The notes below the pieces were generated by a model. That model had not been told where the DNA came from, ran no database searches, and saw nothing but the letters and a program-made list of their open reading frames with translations. The translations under genes and the position numbers were made by a program. Source: Marinobacter sp. F4218 (GTDB lineage Bacteria > Pseudomonadota > Gammaproteobacteria > Pseudomonadales > Oleiphilaceae). From it: a DNA stretch of 64,000 bases. Every line of letters starts with the position of its first letter. Position 1 is the first letter of the stretch. Location: assembly GCF_019443085.1 (NCBI RefSeq), contig NZ_JAHZIL010000003.1, positions 2,046,001-2,110,000 on the forward strand, given 5' to 3'. Below, piece after piece: positions 23,632-32,434 of this stretch.

Positions 23632-25524
23632 ATGACAACAACAAACTCCCCATTTCCCGGAACGACCCGTCTGGCGCTGGCGGTGCAACTGGTCTGCCTT
23701 TCCACATCGGTCGCGGCCTTCGATTTCGACATCTACGAGATCGACGCCTCCCTGAGTACGACTCTGACCGCCGGCATTGCCTATCGTCTTGAGGATCAGG
23801 ACAAGGACCTGATCTCCCAGGGCAACCTGGGGCCGGAATTCGCATTCAGTGACACCGGCGCGTCGTCCAATAATTTCGATGACGGCAACCTCAATTTTGA
23901 AAAGGGCGAACCCTATTCCCAGATCCTGCGCGGTCGCAGTGAACTGTTCCTGGACTACACCCCCGACAGCGACGTGCTTACCCGGGTCGGCGCACTCGTG
24001 CGCGGCAGTTACTACTACGATTACGAGCTTAAGGACAATCCCCGGGCGGTCGATCCGGTCGGGCAGCGCCGGGAACTGAATGAGGAAGCCAAGGACAACG
24101 CAGCGGGGGCGGACCTGCTCGATGCCTACGTTTTCACCGACTGGTATTTCGGGGATACCCCGGTCTCCCTCCGCTACGGTCGCCAGGTCGTCAACTGGGG
24201 CGAAAGCACCTTCATCCTCGGTGGCATCAATGCCATTAACCCAATTGACGTGCCGGCCTTCCGGGCGCCGGGCGCAGAACTGAAGGACGTCCTCCTGCCG
24301 GTGGAGATGCTGTACACCTCGGTCGGCATTACCCCGGAAGTCACCATCGAGGCCTTTGTGCAGACCGACTGGGAGCCGTTCCGGATTGATGACTGCGGTA
24401 CCTTCTTCTCCTCCGCGGACGTCGCCGCCGATGGTTGCGGGCCGGTTCTGCTGGCAGGCCAGGTGCCCGATTCCCAGGCGTTCGAGGAAGGCTTCATCGC
24501 ACCCCGCCTGGGGGACAGGGAGCCCGGCGATAAGGATCAGTTCGGCATGGCCGCCCGCTGGTTCATCACCGACCTGGATGCCGAACTCGGGCTGTTCTAC
24601 ACCCGTTACCACAGCCGCCTGCCCTACATCAGTGGAGTGGTGAATAATCCGGAGTCACCGGAGGCCAACCAGTTCAACGATCCGAGCAAGCCGTTCTCCC
24701 GGTTCCCGAGTTACTTCATCGAGTATCCCAAGGGCATCGACCTGTTCGGCCTGAGCATCAACACCACGCTGCCCACGGGCACCTCGCTTGGCGCGGAATA
24801 TAGCTTCCGGCCCAACCTGCCGATCCAGTGGAACACCTTCGAACTGATTTACGGTGGCCTGCAACAGCGTGGCCCTGACGGCCAGGTGGTCAGCAAGCTG
24901 GAGCAGCGGGAACGGGCCAGCGGCGGCAACTATGCCGGTGATGCCGTGGATGGTTATGACCGGTTCAAGGTGTCCCAGGCCCAGGCGACCGCGATTCACT
25001 TTATCGACCGGGTGATGGGCGCGGCCCGCTTCATTATCGTCGGTGAGGTGGGCGCCACCTACATCCACGATTTCCCCGGCAAATCCCAGGCCCGTTATGG
25101 CCGCTCGGGCATCTACGGGGTCGGGCCGGTACCGCTGGATGGCCCCAGTTTCTCCGGCGATTTCTGTAGCCAGGGCACGGACAGCGATCCACGCCTGAAC
25201 ATCAACGCGACCAACTGCAAAGGCGACGGGTTCACCACCTCGTTCTCGTGGGGCTACCGAACACTGTTCGTCTGGGATTACCCGGACGCGGTGGCAGGCG
25301 TGAATCTTCGCCCGAAACTGTTCTGGACCCACGATGTAAAAGGCTACGCACCGGATCCGGGCGGCAACTTCAGCGAAGGCAACAAGTCCATCGGGCTCGG
25401 CCTCGAAGCCACCTACCAGAACGCCTACAAGGCGAACCTCAGTTACACCACTTACTTTGGCGGCGATTACAACGTCACGAACGACCGTGATTTTGTGGCT
25501 GCCTCAGTTTCCTATTCCTTTTAA
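23632..25524 (+). CDS. DUF1302 family outer-membrane-type protein
   Basis: 630 residues. A signal peptide (about 1-29, ending VAA) is followed by FDFDIYEIDASLSTTLTAGIAYRLEDQDKDL, the standard DUF1302 opening, and by long alternating beta sequence with RYGRQVVNWGESTFILGG. The last residues ASVSYSF end in phenylalanine as in outer-membrane barrels. I start at the ATG at 23632 after GGAG. The family is usually paired with DUF1329, and often with an RND/MMPL exporter and an esterase or lipase; here the exporter is missing and the lipase is present. Proposed role: an outer-membrane channel for hydrophobic lipase products. Confidence 0.86.
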   Translation: MTTTNSPFPGTTRLALAVQLVCLSTSVAAFDFDIYEIDASLSTTLTAGIAYRLEDQDKDLISQGNLGPEFAFSDTGASSNNFDDGNLNFEKGEPYSQILRGRSELFLDYTPDSDVLTRVGALVRGSYYYDYELKDNPRAVDPVGQRRELNEEAKDNAAGADLLDAYVFTDWYFGDTPVSLRYGRQVVNWGESTFILGGINAINPIDVPAFRAPGAELKDVLLPVEMLYTSVGITPEVTIEAFVQTDWEPFRIDDCGTFFSSADVAADGCGPVLLAGQVPDSQAFEEGFIAPRLGDREPGDKDQFGMAARWFITDLDAELGLFYTRYHSRLPYISGVVNNPESPEANQFNDPSKPFSRFPSYFIEYPKGIDLFGLSINTTLPTGTSLGAEYSFRPNLPIQWNTFELIYGGLQQRGPDGQVVSKLEQRERASGGNYAGDAVDGYDRFKVSQAQATAIHFIDRVMGAARFIIVGEVGATYIHDFPGKSQARYGRSGIYGVGPVPLDGPSFSGDFCSQGTDSDPRLNINATNCKGDGFTTSFSWGYRTLFVWDYPDAVAGVNLRPKLFWTHDVKGYAPDPGGNFSEGNKSIGLGLEATYQNAYKANLSYTTYFGGDYNVTNDRDFVAASVSYSF

Positions 25525-25552
25525 TCAACGCGTGACGTAACAGGAGCAATCC

Positions 25553-26914
25553 ATGAACACGATCAGAACCCTTATGTATGGCGCAGTGGCCAGTGCCTTG
25601 TTGACCTCCGGGTCTGCGGTTGCCGCGGTCTCCGCGCAGGAAGCGGCCAAACTGGGTGACACCCTGACCCCGATGGGTGCGAAGCAGGCGGGCAATGGCG
25701 ACGAAATCCCGGCCTGGACCGGTGGTCTGACCGAGGCGCCGGCGGCGTACAAGGGCGACGGCCGGTACGTAGACCCGTTCGCCGGCGACAACGAGCTGTT
25801 CCGGATCAATCAGGCCAATCTGGACCAGTACGCCGACAAGCTGAGCCCCGGCCAGATCGCCATGATCAAGTCCCACGATGATTACTTCCTCCCGGTCTAC
25901 CAGACTCGCCGGACGGCTACCTACCCGGAAGCGGTCCAGCAGCAGACCATGGAAAATGCCACCGAGGTGGAACTGGTGGAAAGCGGCAATGGCCTGAAGA
26001 ACTACCAGACCGCGACACCGTTCCCGATTCCCCGGAATGGCCTGGAGGCGATCTTCAATCACATCACCCGCTACCGTGGCGGTTCGTTCACCCGCAACGT
26101 CGCCCAGGTGACACCGCAACCCAATGGCGATTTCAGTCCGGTGAAATTTACCGAGTCGTTCACCGAGCGGGTGGCGCTGGAAGACTACGATCCGGCGGAG
26201 GATCCGAACGTCATGTTCTACTTCAAGCAGGCGATCACCGCGCCGTCGCGACTGGCCGGGAACGTACTGCTGGTGCACGAGACCATTAACCAGGTGAAGG
26301 AGCCCCGTCGGGCGTGGTTGTACAACTCCGGCCAGCGCCGGGTGCGCCGCGCCCCGAACGTTGCCTACGACGGACCGGGTACCGCGGCGGACGGTCAGCG
26401 GACGTCCGATAACCTCGATCTCTACAACGGTGCGCCGGACAAGTACAACTGGGAACTGGTGGGCAAGAAAGAGATGTACATCCCGTACAACTCCTACCGT
26501 CTGGCCAGTGGCGAGCTGGATTATGAGGACATCATCAAGCCGGGTCACATTGACCAGAGCCTGGCCCGCTACGAGCTGCATCGGGTCTGGCATGTGAAGG
26601 CCACCCTCAAGGATGAAGAGCGGCACGTGTACGAGGTTCGGGACTTCTATCTGGATGAGGACACCTGGCAGATCGCCCTGGTCGATCACTACGATGGCCG
26701 CGGCAATCTGTGGCGCGTCGCCGAAGCGCACGCCATGCAGATCTACGACGCCAACATTCCCGCGTACGCGTTCGAAACCCTCTACGATCTGCTGTCTGGC
26801 CGGTACCTGGTCATGGGCATGACCAACGAGGAGGACAACCCTTACGAGTACGGCACTGAGCGGAGTTCGCGGGAGTACACCCCTGCGGCACTGCGTCGGG
26901 CAGGTGTTCGCTAG
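25553..26914 (+). CDS. DUF1329 family exported protein (LolA-fold-like)
   Basis: 453 residues with a signal peptide at about 1-24. The mature start VSAQEAAKLGDTLTPMGAKQAGN and the motif IPAWTGGLTEAP are hallmarks of DUF1329; the late stretch YLDEDTWQIALVDHYDGRGNLWRV also fits. DUF1329 proteins resemble LolA/LolB-type lipid carriers. The gene follows DUF1302 by 28 bases with CAGGAG before the start. Together with the surface lipase it suggests hydrolysis outside, passage through the DUF1302 barrel and periplasmic carriage by this protein. That chain is inferred, not shown. Confidence 0.86.
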   Translation: MNTIRTLMYGAVASALLTSGSAVAAVSAQEAAKLGDTLTPMGAKQAGNGDEIPAWTGGLTEAPAAYKGDGRYVDPFAGDNELFRINQANLDQYADKLSPGQIAMIKSHDDYFLPVYQTRRTATYPEAVQQQTMENATEVELVESGNGLKNYQTATPFPIPRNGLEAIFNHITRYRGGSFTRNVAQVTPQPNGDFSPVKFTESFTERVALEDYDPAEDPNVMFYFKQAITAPSRLAGNVLLVHETINQVKEPRRAWLYNSGQRRVRRAPNVAYDGPGTAADGQRTSDNLDLYNGAPDKYNWELVGKKEMYIPYNSYRLASGELDYEDIIKPGHIDQSLARYELHRVWHVKATLKDEERHVYEVRDFYLDEDTWQIALVDHYDGRGNLWRVAEAHAMQIYDANIPAYAFETLYDLLSGRYLVMGMTNEEDNPYEYGTERSSREYTPAALRRAGVR

Positions 26915-26992
26915 GGCGCCGGTTGGCGGGTTCCGGCTCCGGGGCAGCGACGACTGGCCCGGAGTCGAGCCCCGGATAAAGGAGTGGACGTC

Positions 26993-27313
26993 ATGTTGGA
27001 ACTGATGCAAACCACACTGCTGTTCGAAATCGAGCAGCGACTGGTCTACCGGAATGGCCGGTGGCTGGTCCGGACCCGGGAAATCCCGGAGCTCGGCCCC
27101 TACGATTCACGCCTGGAGGCGGTGGAGGGATTGTACCGCCATGTTGCCGTATGCTCCGGTCGGCTCACACGGGGTGAGCCGGGGCTGGCCCGGGCGTTTG
27201 TCCAGCATTCCGTCGCCCGGTGTCAGGAACCTCACTGCGATATTTGCGCAGACCTCGAGGCCCTGACTCCTGACGCGCCCCGGGGTCAGCTAAAGGCAGC
27301 AATGCCGGTCTGA
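26993..27313 (+). CDS. Small protein with a cysteine cluster, unknown
   Basis: 106 residues, no signal peptide. The C-terminal half contains a compact Cys/His cluster, [16 protein letters not shown], giving C-x4-C-x2-C with a histidine between, which could bind zinc or a cluster. The N-terminal half ([35 protein letters not shown]) looks like a short beta unit. The ATG at 26993 follows AAGGAG. Its last 28 bases overlap the end of the convergent gcdH gene. The DUF1329 gene ends 78 bases upstream, with a GC hairpin (CTCCGGG 26937-26943 with CCCGGAG 26958-26964) between. Family not recognised. Confidence 0.6.
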   Translation: MLELMQTTLLFEIEQRLVYRNGRWLVRTREIPELGPYDSRLEAVEGLYRHVAVCSGRLTRGEPGLARAFVQHSVARCQEPHCDICADLEALTPDAPRGQLKAAMPV

Positions 27314-28452
27314 CCACGGCCCAGAATCAGGGCGTGGACATCGTGGGTCCCTTCGTAGGTGTTGACCGCTTCCAGGTTCATCACGTGGCGGATCACGTGG
27401 TATTCGTCGGAAATACCGTTACCGCCATGCATGTCGCGGGAAACCCGGGCGATGTCCAGTGCCTTGCCACAGTTGTTGCGCTTCATCAGAGAGATGGCGT
27501 CGGTTGAGTAGTTGCCGGCGTCCATCATCCGACCCAGTTGCAGGGCACCCTGCAGGCCCAGGGTAATTTCGGTCTGCATATCCACCAGCTTTTTCTGAAT
27601 CAACTGGTTGGCCGCCAGGGGCCGACCGAACTGGGTGCGTTCCAGCGTGTAGTTGCGGGCCGCGTGCCAGCAGAACTCGGCGGCGCCCAGGGAGCCCCAG
27701 CTGATGCCGTAACGGGCCTTGTTCAGGCAGCTGAACGGGCCTTTCAGACCTTCCACGTCCAGCTTGTTCTCGTCCGGGACAAAGACTTCGTCCATAAAGA
27801 TGGAGCCGGTCTCGGACGCCCGCAGGGAGAACTTGCCTTCAATTTTCGGGGTTTCCAGGCCCTTGGCGCCGCGCTCGATCACAAAGCCGGTGATCTTGCC
27901 GTCCAGTTTGGCCCAGACCACGCACACGTCGGCAATGGGGGAGTTGGTGATCCAGGTTTTGGAGCCGCTGACCAGATAGCCTCCGTCAACTTTCTTGGCG
28001 CGGGTTTCCATGCTGCCCGGGTCAGATCCGTGGTTGGGCTCGGTCAGGCCGAAGCAGCCCACCTTTTCGCCGGAGGCCAGTTGCGGCAGGATGCGCTTTT
28101 TCAGGGCTTCCTGGCCAAAGGCGTGAATCGGGTGAATGACCAGTGACGACTGGACGCTCAGGGCGGAGCGGTAGGCGGAATCGACCCGCTCCACTTCCCG
28201 GGCAATCAGGCCATAGCAGACATGGTTCAGGCCCGGGCCGCCATACTCTTCCGGCAGCGTGGCGCCAAGCATGCCCAGCTCGCCCATGTCGTTGAAGATG
28301 GTGCGATCGAACTTCTCGTGACGGTTGGCTTCGATAATGCCGGGCATCAGGCGCTGGTCACAGAAAGAGCGGATGCTGTCGCGAACCTGGCGCTCGGTTT
28401 CATCCAGTTGTGTATCGAGTTGCAGTAAATCATCCCAGGGTGCGGAAGCCAT
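27286..28452 (-). CDS. gcdH: Glutaryl-CoA dehydrogenase
   Basis: 388 residues. The family-specific end [20 protein letters not shown] is present, with the catalytic glutamate E367 in YEGT. FAD-binding segments [16 protein letters not shown] and [12 protein letters not shown] are intact, and [18 protein letters not shown] matches glutaryl-CoA dehydrogenases. The enzyme oxidises and decarboxylates glutaryl-CoA to crotonyl-CoA in lysine, tryptophan and dicarboxylate breakdown. GAGGAGA precedes the start. It lies 21 bases after a thiolase gene in the same operon. Its 3' end overlaps the small cysteine protein gene on the other strand by 28 bases. Confidence 0.92.
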   Translation of the reverse strand: MASAPWDDLLQLDTQLDETERQVRDSIRSFCDQRLMPGIIEANRHEKFDRTIFNDMGELGMLGATLPEEYGGPGLNHVCYGLIAREVERVDSAYRSALSVQSSLVIHPIHAFGQEALKKRILPQLASGEKVGCFGLTEPNHGSDPGSMETRAKKVDGGYLVSGSKTWITNSPIADVCVVWAKLDGKITGFVIERGAKGLETPKIEGKFSLRASETGSIFMDEVFVPDENKLDVEGLKGPFSCLNKARYGISWGSLGAAEFCWHAARNYTLERTQFGRPLAANQLIQKKLVDMQTEITLGLQGALQLGRMMDAGNYSTDAISLMKRNNCGKALDIARVSRDMHGGNGISDEYHVIRHVMNLEAVNTYEGTHDVHALILGRGQTGIAAFS

Positions 28453-28473
28453 GGTGTTTCTCCTCGGTAAAAA

Positions 28474-29679
28474 TCAGTGGTTAACCCGTTCAATAACAGC
28501 AGCAATGCCCTGGCCGACGCCAATGCACATGCTGATCAGGGCGTAGCGTCCGCCGCTGCGTTCCAGCTGGCGGGTGGCAGTGAGTGCAATTCGTGCCCCG
28601 GATGCGCCGAGGGGGTGGCCGACGGCAATGGCGCCCCCGTTCGGATTCAGCCGGGAATCGGTCGGGTCAATGCCCAATCGGGTGGTGCAACCGAGAACCT
28701 GGGCGGCAAAGGCCTCGTTGATCTCGATAACGTCTATATCCTTGAGGCTCAGGCCAGCGCGGGCCAGCGCTTTTTCGCTGGCGGGAACCGGGCCATAGCC
28801 CATGACGTGGGGAGCCACGCCGGCGATGGCGGAAGCCACGATCCGGGCCCGGGGCTGCATGCCGGCTTTTTCGCCGGCTTCCCGGGAGCCAATAATCAGG
28901 GCCGCGGCGCCGTCGTTGATGCCGGAGGCATTACCGGCGGTGACCACGCCGCCCTCGAACAGCGGCCGCAAACCGGCCAGGGCTTCTACCGTGGACTGCG
29001 GGCGCGGATGCTCGTCCTCGCTGACGGTGACTGGTGGTTTTTTACGCCCCTGCGGCACCTCGATGGGCAGGATCTCGTCGGTGTAGAAGCCGGCGCGGCG
29101 GGCTTCCTCGAAGCGGGCCTGGCTCTGGGCAGCAAACCGGTCAACCAGGTCCCGGTCCAGATTCAGCTCCCGGGCAATGTTGTCGGCGGTTTCCGGCATG
29201 GTATCCGCACCAAACGCCCGTTCGATGGCCGGGTTCGGGAAGCGCGCGCCAATGGTGCTGTCGAAGGCTCGGAAATCCCGGCTGAACGGGGACTCGCTCT
29301 TGGCCATCACGAACGGCGCGCGACTCATGCTCTCGGCACCGCCGGCAACAAACAGGTCGCCTTCGCCACACCTGACCGCACGGGCGGAATCAATAATGGC
29401 GGCCAGTCCCGAGCCGCACAGGCGGTTGACGGTCAAGCCGCCGGTCTCAACCGGCAGGCCGGCCAACAGCCCGGCATGGCGCGCCAGGTTACGGGCATCT
29501 TCGCCGGCCTGATTGGTGCAGCCGGCGATCACGTCCTCATAGGTCTCGGGGGCGAAGGCATTGCGCTCAACCAGGGCCCGGATCACGCTGGCCAGCAGGT
29601 CATCGGGGCGAACCGGGGCGAGGGCGCCGGCGTGACGGCCGAAGGGAGTTCTCAGTCCGTCATAGATATAAGCGCTCAT
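28474..29679 (-). CDS. Acetyl-CoA C-acyltransferase (thiolase, PcaF-like)
   Basis: 401 residues. The nucleophile cysteine is in NRLCGSGLAAI, the catalytic histidine in NGGAIAVGHPLGASGAR, and the second cysteine in MCIGVGQG. The N-terminal pattern TPFGRHAGALAPVRPDDLLA and CTNQAGEDARNLAR resembles 3-oxoadipyl-CoA thiolases, so substrates beyond acetoacetyl-CoA are possible. The start at 29679 follows GAGGAAG. It leads the operon thiolase-gcdH. A palindrome at 29778 sits directly against a TATACT -10 element upstream, so regulation by the neighbouring IclR protein is likely. Confidence 0.9.
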   Translation of the reverse strand: MSAYIYDGLRTPFGRHAGALAPVRPDDLLASVIRALVERNAFAPETYEDVIAGCTNQAGEDARNLARHAGLLAGLPVETGGLTVNRLCGSGLAAIIDSARAVRCGEGDLFVAGGAESMSRAPFVMAKSESPFSRDFRAFDSTIGARFPNPAIERAFGADTMPETADNIARELNLDRDLVDRFAAQSQARFEEARRAGFYTDEILPIEVPQGRKKPPVTVSEDEHPRPQSTVEALAGLRPLFEGGVVTAGNASGINDGAAALIIGSREAGEKAGMQPRARIVASAIAGVAPHVMGYGPVPASEKALARAGLSLKDIDVIEINEAFAAQVLGCTTRLGIDPTDSRLNPNGGAIAVGHPLGASGARIALTATRQLERSGGRYALISMCIGVGQGIAAVIERVNH

Positions 29680-29771
29680 GGCTGCTTCCTCTATATACAG
29701 GGGACCAGATGTCATTGTGAGCTGAAGAGCCCGGCGAAGAAAGCTGTCGGGTCTGCCTGGTCATTTATGCT

Positions 29772-29794
29772 AGTATAGTTTCGTTAAGCGAAAC
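29772..29794 (-). promoter_or_regulatory. -10 element and IclR-type operator of the thiolase-gcdH operon
   Basis: On the reverse strand the palindrome GTTTCGCTTAACGAAAC (29778-29794) is followed directly by TATACT (29772-29777). The operator fills the promoter spacer, a position suited to repression. It matches a site before the fadJ-like operon (33403) at 13 of 17 positions. Confidence 0.6.
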
Positions 29795-29879
29795 ACAGTT
29801 TTGTAATGAGTTCACGAAAGACTAATCCGGGTGTGTTTGAAATGCAAGCAGAGACCATCCCTTTCGGGCCGGTTGAATC

Positions 29880-31223
29880 ATGACGGCAGTGGAACGCGGG
29901 TTGTTGCCAATTGCGGTTGTCCTGGAACTGGTTGCCATGTGCCTGGCCAGCCAGTCGTTGAGTGCCCTGGCCGGCGTGCTGTTTCTGGTGGGGTTTCTGT
30001 GGGCCGGTAAGCGCCTGCAAGCCTACTCCCGGGCCCTTCTGGTGGTAGCGCTGGCGGTCACCGCGTGGCTGACCTATAAGGGCGAGTTGACGACGCCCCA
30101 GCTCATCAAGGCATCGGCGGATGCCGCGTTCTATGCCGCGTTTCTCGGCAGCCTCGGCATGATGCAGTGCCTGGTCCGGCGGTTCGAGGTGCTGCGGCGC
30201 ATCCACGACGTGCTGCTGGGCGGTCGCCCGGTCTGGCTGTACCCGAAATACGCCCTCGTCAGCTGTGGCATTGCGTCCGTACTGAGCTTCGGGATGATGA
30301 ATCTCTTGTGCGGCACCCTGTCGGAGACGCTGAGCGAACGCGGAATCACCGGTCAGTCCAGGTTGCGATGGTTGCGCAGTGTGCTGATCAGTACGCTTCG
30401 GGGCTTTGCCCTGGTGCCTCTGGTTGCCCCCACGAGCGTGGCGGTGGCGATCCTGACCCGGGAACTACCGGTCTTGAGCTGGTCCATGCTGCTGCCATTC
30501 GGTGCGACCGCAGCGGTTGCCCTGGTTCTGCTGGGATGGCTGCTTGAACAGCGCCGTTTCCGGCAGGTCAGCACTGAGCGCGTTGCGCTGGACCAGTGGC
30601 CGGCCGGCACGGTCAGGCTGCTGGTTCTGGTCCTCGTGGTCTTCTCCGTGATGGCAACGCTGGTGGCGCTCACCGGCTTGAAGGTGTCGGCGGCGGCCAT
30701 GCTGGCAGTGCCGGCCATTACCCTGCTTTACATGCTGTGGCAGGACCGGTCCCCGGTAACCATTGCCCGGGAGTCGTCGGTCCAGATATCCGCAATGAGC
30801 AACGAGATGGCCATCTTTGCCGCCTCGGCCATTCTCGGTGTGACCCTGTCCGCCGTTATACCAGGGGATGCCCTGAGCGGCCTGGCCGCTCAGGCCGGCG
30901 GCGTGTTCGTGCTGGCCGCCGCCGGCCTGCTGATGCTGCCGCTGCTGTCGGCCATCGGCATCATTCCGATTACTGTGCTCAGCATCCAGGCCGGATTCCT
31001 GCCCCAGCTGGTTGCCGAGGGCGTGGACCCGCTGCCCATTGCGGTTGCGCTGGTCATCGGGTTCTCGCTGGCGATGATGCTGTCGCCGTTTGGTCCGTCG
31101 GTGATGCTGCTGTCGCGCTTCGGGCAGATATCCCGCTGGAAGGTGGCGTTCCGCTGGAACGGGGTGTTCGTGCTGATCGCGGTGCCGCTGTTGCTGGCGT
31201 TCCTGGCGTTAATCCTGCGCTGA
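29880..31223 (+). CDS. Polytopic inner-membrane protein, possible transporter
   Basis: 447 residues and strongly hydrophobic, with about 11-12 predicted membrane helices by eye. A longer cytosolic loop with basic residues is near 185-190 (LLEQRRFRQVSTERVALDQWP lies further on). Two similar halves are suggested, each with a hairpin-like segment (FGMMNLLCGTLSET; LSAIGIIPITVLSIQAG), as in the ion-transporter superfamily. I do not recognise the exact family. It is divergent from the thiolase-gcdH operon and shares its intergenic operator, so it may import or export the acid handled by that pathway. Confidence 0.72.
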   Translation: MTAVERGLLPIAVVLELVAMCLASQSLSALAGVLFLVGFLWAGKRLQAYSRALLVVALAVTAWLTYKGELTTPQLIKASADAAFYAAFLGSLGMMQCLVRRFEVLRRIHDVLLGGRPVWLYPKYALVSCGIASVLSFGMMNLLCGTLSETLSERGITGQSRLRWLRSVLISTLRGFALVPLVAPTSVAVAILTRELPVLSWSMLLPFGATAAVALVLLGWLLEQRRFRQVSTERVALDQWPAGTVRLLVLVLVVFSVMATLVALTGLKVSAAAMLAVPAITLLYMLWQDRSPVTIARESSVQISAMSNEMAIFAASAILGVTLSAVIPGDALSGLAAQAGGVFVLAAAGLLMLPLLSAIGIIPITVLSIQAGFLPQLVAEGVDPLPIAVALVIGFSLAMMLSPFGPSVMLLSRFGQISRWKVAFRWNGVFVLIAVPLLLAFLALILR

Positions 31224-31230
31224 TCGGGGG

Positions 31231-32160
31231 TCAGTAACCCCGTGAGCGGTCGACCACGCCGCTGATCGGCATGCCCGCGGCGTGATCCCTGATTTTTCCG
31301 GTGATCTGTTCGATGGTGGATTCGCGAAGCGTGCGTGCCGAGATGTGCGGCGTGACGGTGATGCCCCGATGGCGCCAGAACGGGTGGTCCGCCGGCAGAG
31401 GTTCCTCCCGGAACACGTCCAGCGAGGCCCGGGCCACCTGGCCCTCGTCCAGAGCGCGCAGCAGGTCTTCCTCAACCAGGGATTCCCCCCGCCCCACGTT
31501 GATCACCACCGCGCCCGGCTGCAATTGGCTGAGCAGCGGATAGTCGATCAGATTACGGGTGGCATCGGTCAGCGGCAGGGTGTTGACCAGTACCCGGGTC
31601 CTGTTCAGGAATTGCCCCAGTTGGCCGGAGCCCGCATAGGTGGTGACGCCGTCCAGGCTGTGTTCGCCCCGGGCCCAGCCGTTGACCTCGTAGTCCAGGG
31701 CCGTGAGGGTGCGGGCGACCCGCTGGCCGATCTGGCCCAGGCCCATGATGCCGACCGGCCATTCGTTACGTCGGATGGGGCGATGGATCTTCCACGTGCA
31801 CTGTCGCTGCTGTTCCCGATAGCGGTTCATGTCACGGCTGGCCTCCACCAACTGATGCAGGACGTATTCCGCCATCTGTACGGACATGCCGGCATCCTCA
31901 AGGCGCACGACGGTAAGCTCCGGGGGCAGGGCCGAAACAGCCATCAGGCCATCCACGCCAGCCCCCAGGTTGAAGATCGCTTTCAGGTTCTTCTCCCGTT
32001 CGAACAGTGCCGCAGGGGGCTGCCAGACGATCGCATAGTCTGCCTCGACGGCGGGGCCGTCCGGATCCCAGGTAAACACTTCCGCCTCGGGTAACAGCGT
32101 TCTGATTGGTGCGGTCCAGCGCTCCGGTTTCGGATCACCGGCGACAAAAACTACTTTCAT
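31231..32160 (-). CDS. D-2-hydroxyacid dehydrogenase, GhrA-like (glyoxylate/hydroxypyruvate reductase A)
   Basis: 309 residues. The NAD(P)-binding motif GIMGLGQIGQRVARTL lies in the middle, followed by the family signature INVGRGESLVEEDLLRAL and the late catalytic histidine in TVTPHISART. The N-terminal half (FVAGDPKPERWTAPIRTLLPEAEV) resembles GhrA rather than the SerA or lactate dehydrogenase types. It reduces glyoxylate, hydroxypyruvate or related 2-keto acids. GTGGAGCC lies before the start. A 15-bp palindrome upstream (32204-32218) sits at the same place relative to this gene as the operator before the thiolase operon. It ends 7 bases from the convergent membrane-protein gene. Confidence 0.85.
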   Translation of the reverse strand: MKVVFVAGDPKPERWTAPIRTLLPEAEVFTWDPDGPAVEADYAIVWQPPAALFEREKNLKAIFNLGAGVDGLMAVSALPPELTVVRLEDAGMSVQMAEYVLHQLVEASRDMNRYREQQRQCTWKIHRPIRRNEWPVGIMGLGQIGQRVARTLTALDYEVNGWARGEHSLDGVTTYAGSGQLGQFLNRTRVLVNTLPLTDATRNLIDYPLLSQLQPGAVVINVGRGESLVEEDLLRALDEGQVARASLDVFREEPLPADHPFWRHRGITVTPHISARTLRESTIEQITGKIRDHAAGMPISGVVDRSRGY

Positions 32161-32202
32161 GGCGGCTCCACGCTCGAAATATCAGGGTTATCTGGTTATG
32201 CT

Positions 32203-32219
32203 ATTTTACTGAGTAAAAC
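32203..32219. promoter_or_regulatory. Candidate IclR operator between ghrA-like and iclR genes
   Basis: ATTTTACTGAGTAAAAC contains the perfect palindrome TTTTACT-G-AGTAAAA. It matches the site at 33403 at 11 of 17 positions, and on the reverse strand it is followed by TAGCAT, as at the thiolase promoter. Confidence 0.5.
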
Positions 32220-32276
32220 GAAATGCCGAAAAAAATCACCAAATACGGCCTTCAGCCAGCCGTTAGCATTAAATTT

Positions 32277-32303
32277 ATGAAACATTCGGGAAGAGTGTTT
32301 CAT
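32277..32303. promoter_or_regulatory. Inverted repeat upstream of the iclR gene
   Basis: ATGAAACA (32277-32284) and TGTTTCAT (32296-32303) form perfect 8-bp arms around an 11-base spacer. It lies about 130 bases before the iclR start, in a 274-base gene-free stretch (32161-32434). The half-site TGAAAC recalls KdgR-like IclR operators. Autoregulation is plausible. Confidence 0.5.
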
Positions 32304-32434
32304 ATTCGGCACAGATTTTGAAAAGACCTTGTGGTACTTGATTTCATCAGCGATTAAAATACCGCATCTTTTGTATGCATGGGACTTATATCCCGGACAC
32401 CGGATCAGGCGAAGCTGTCGGAGGACGCCTCACT

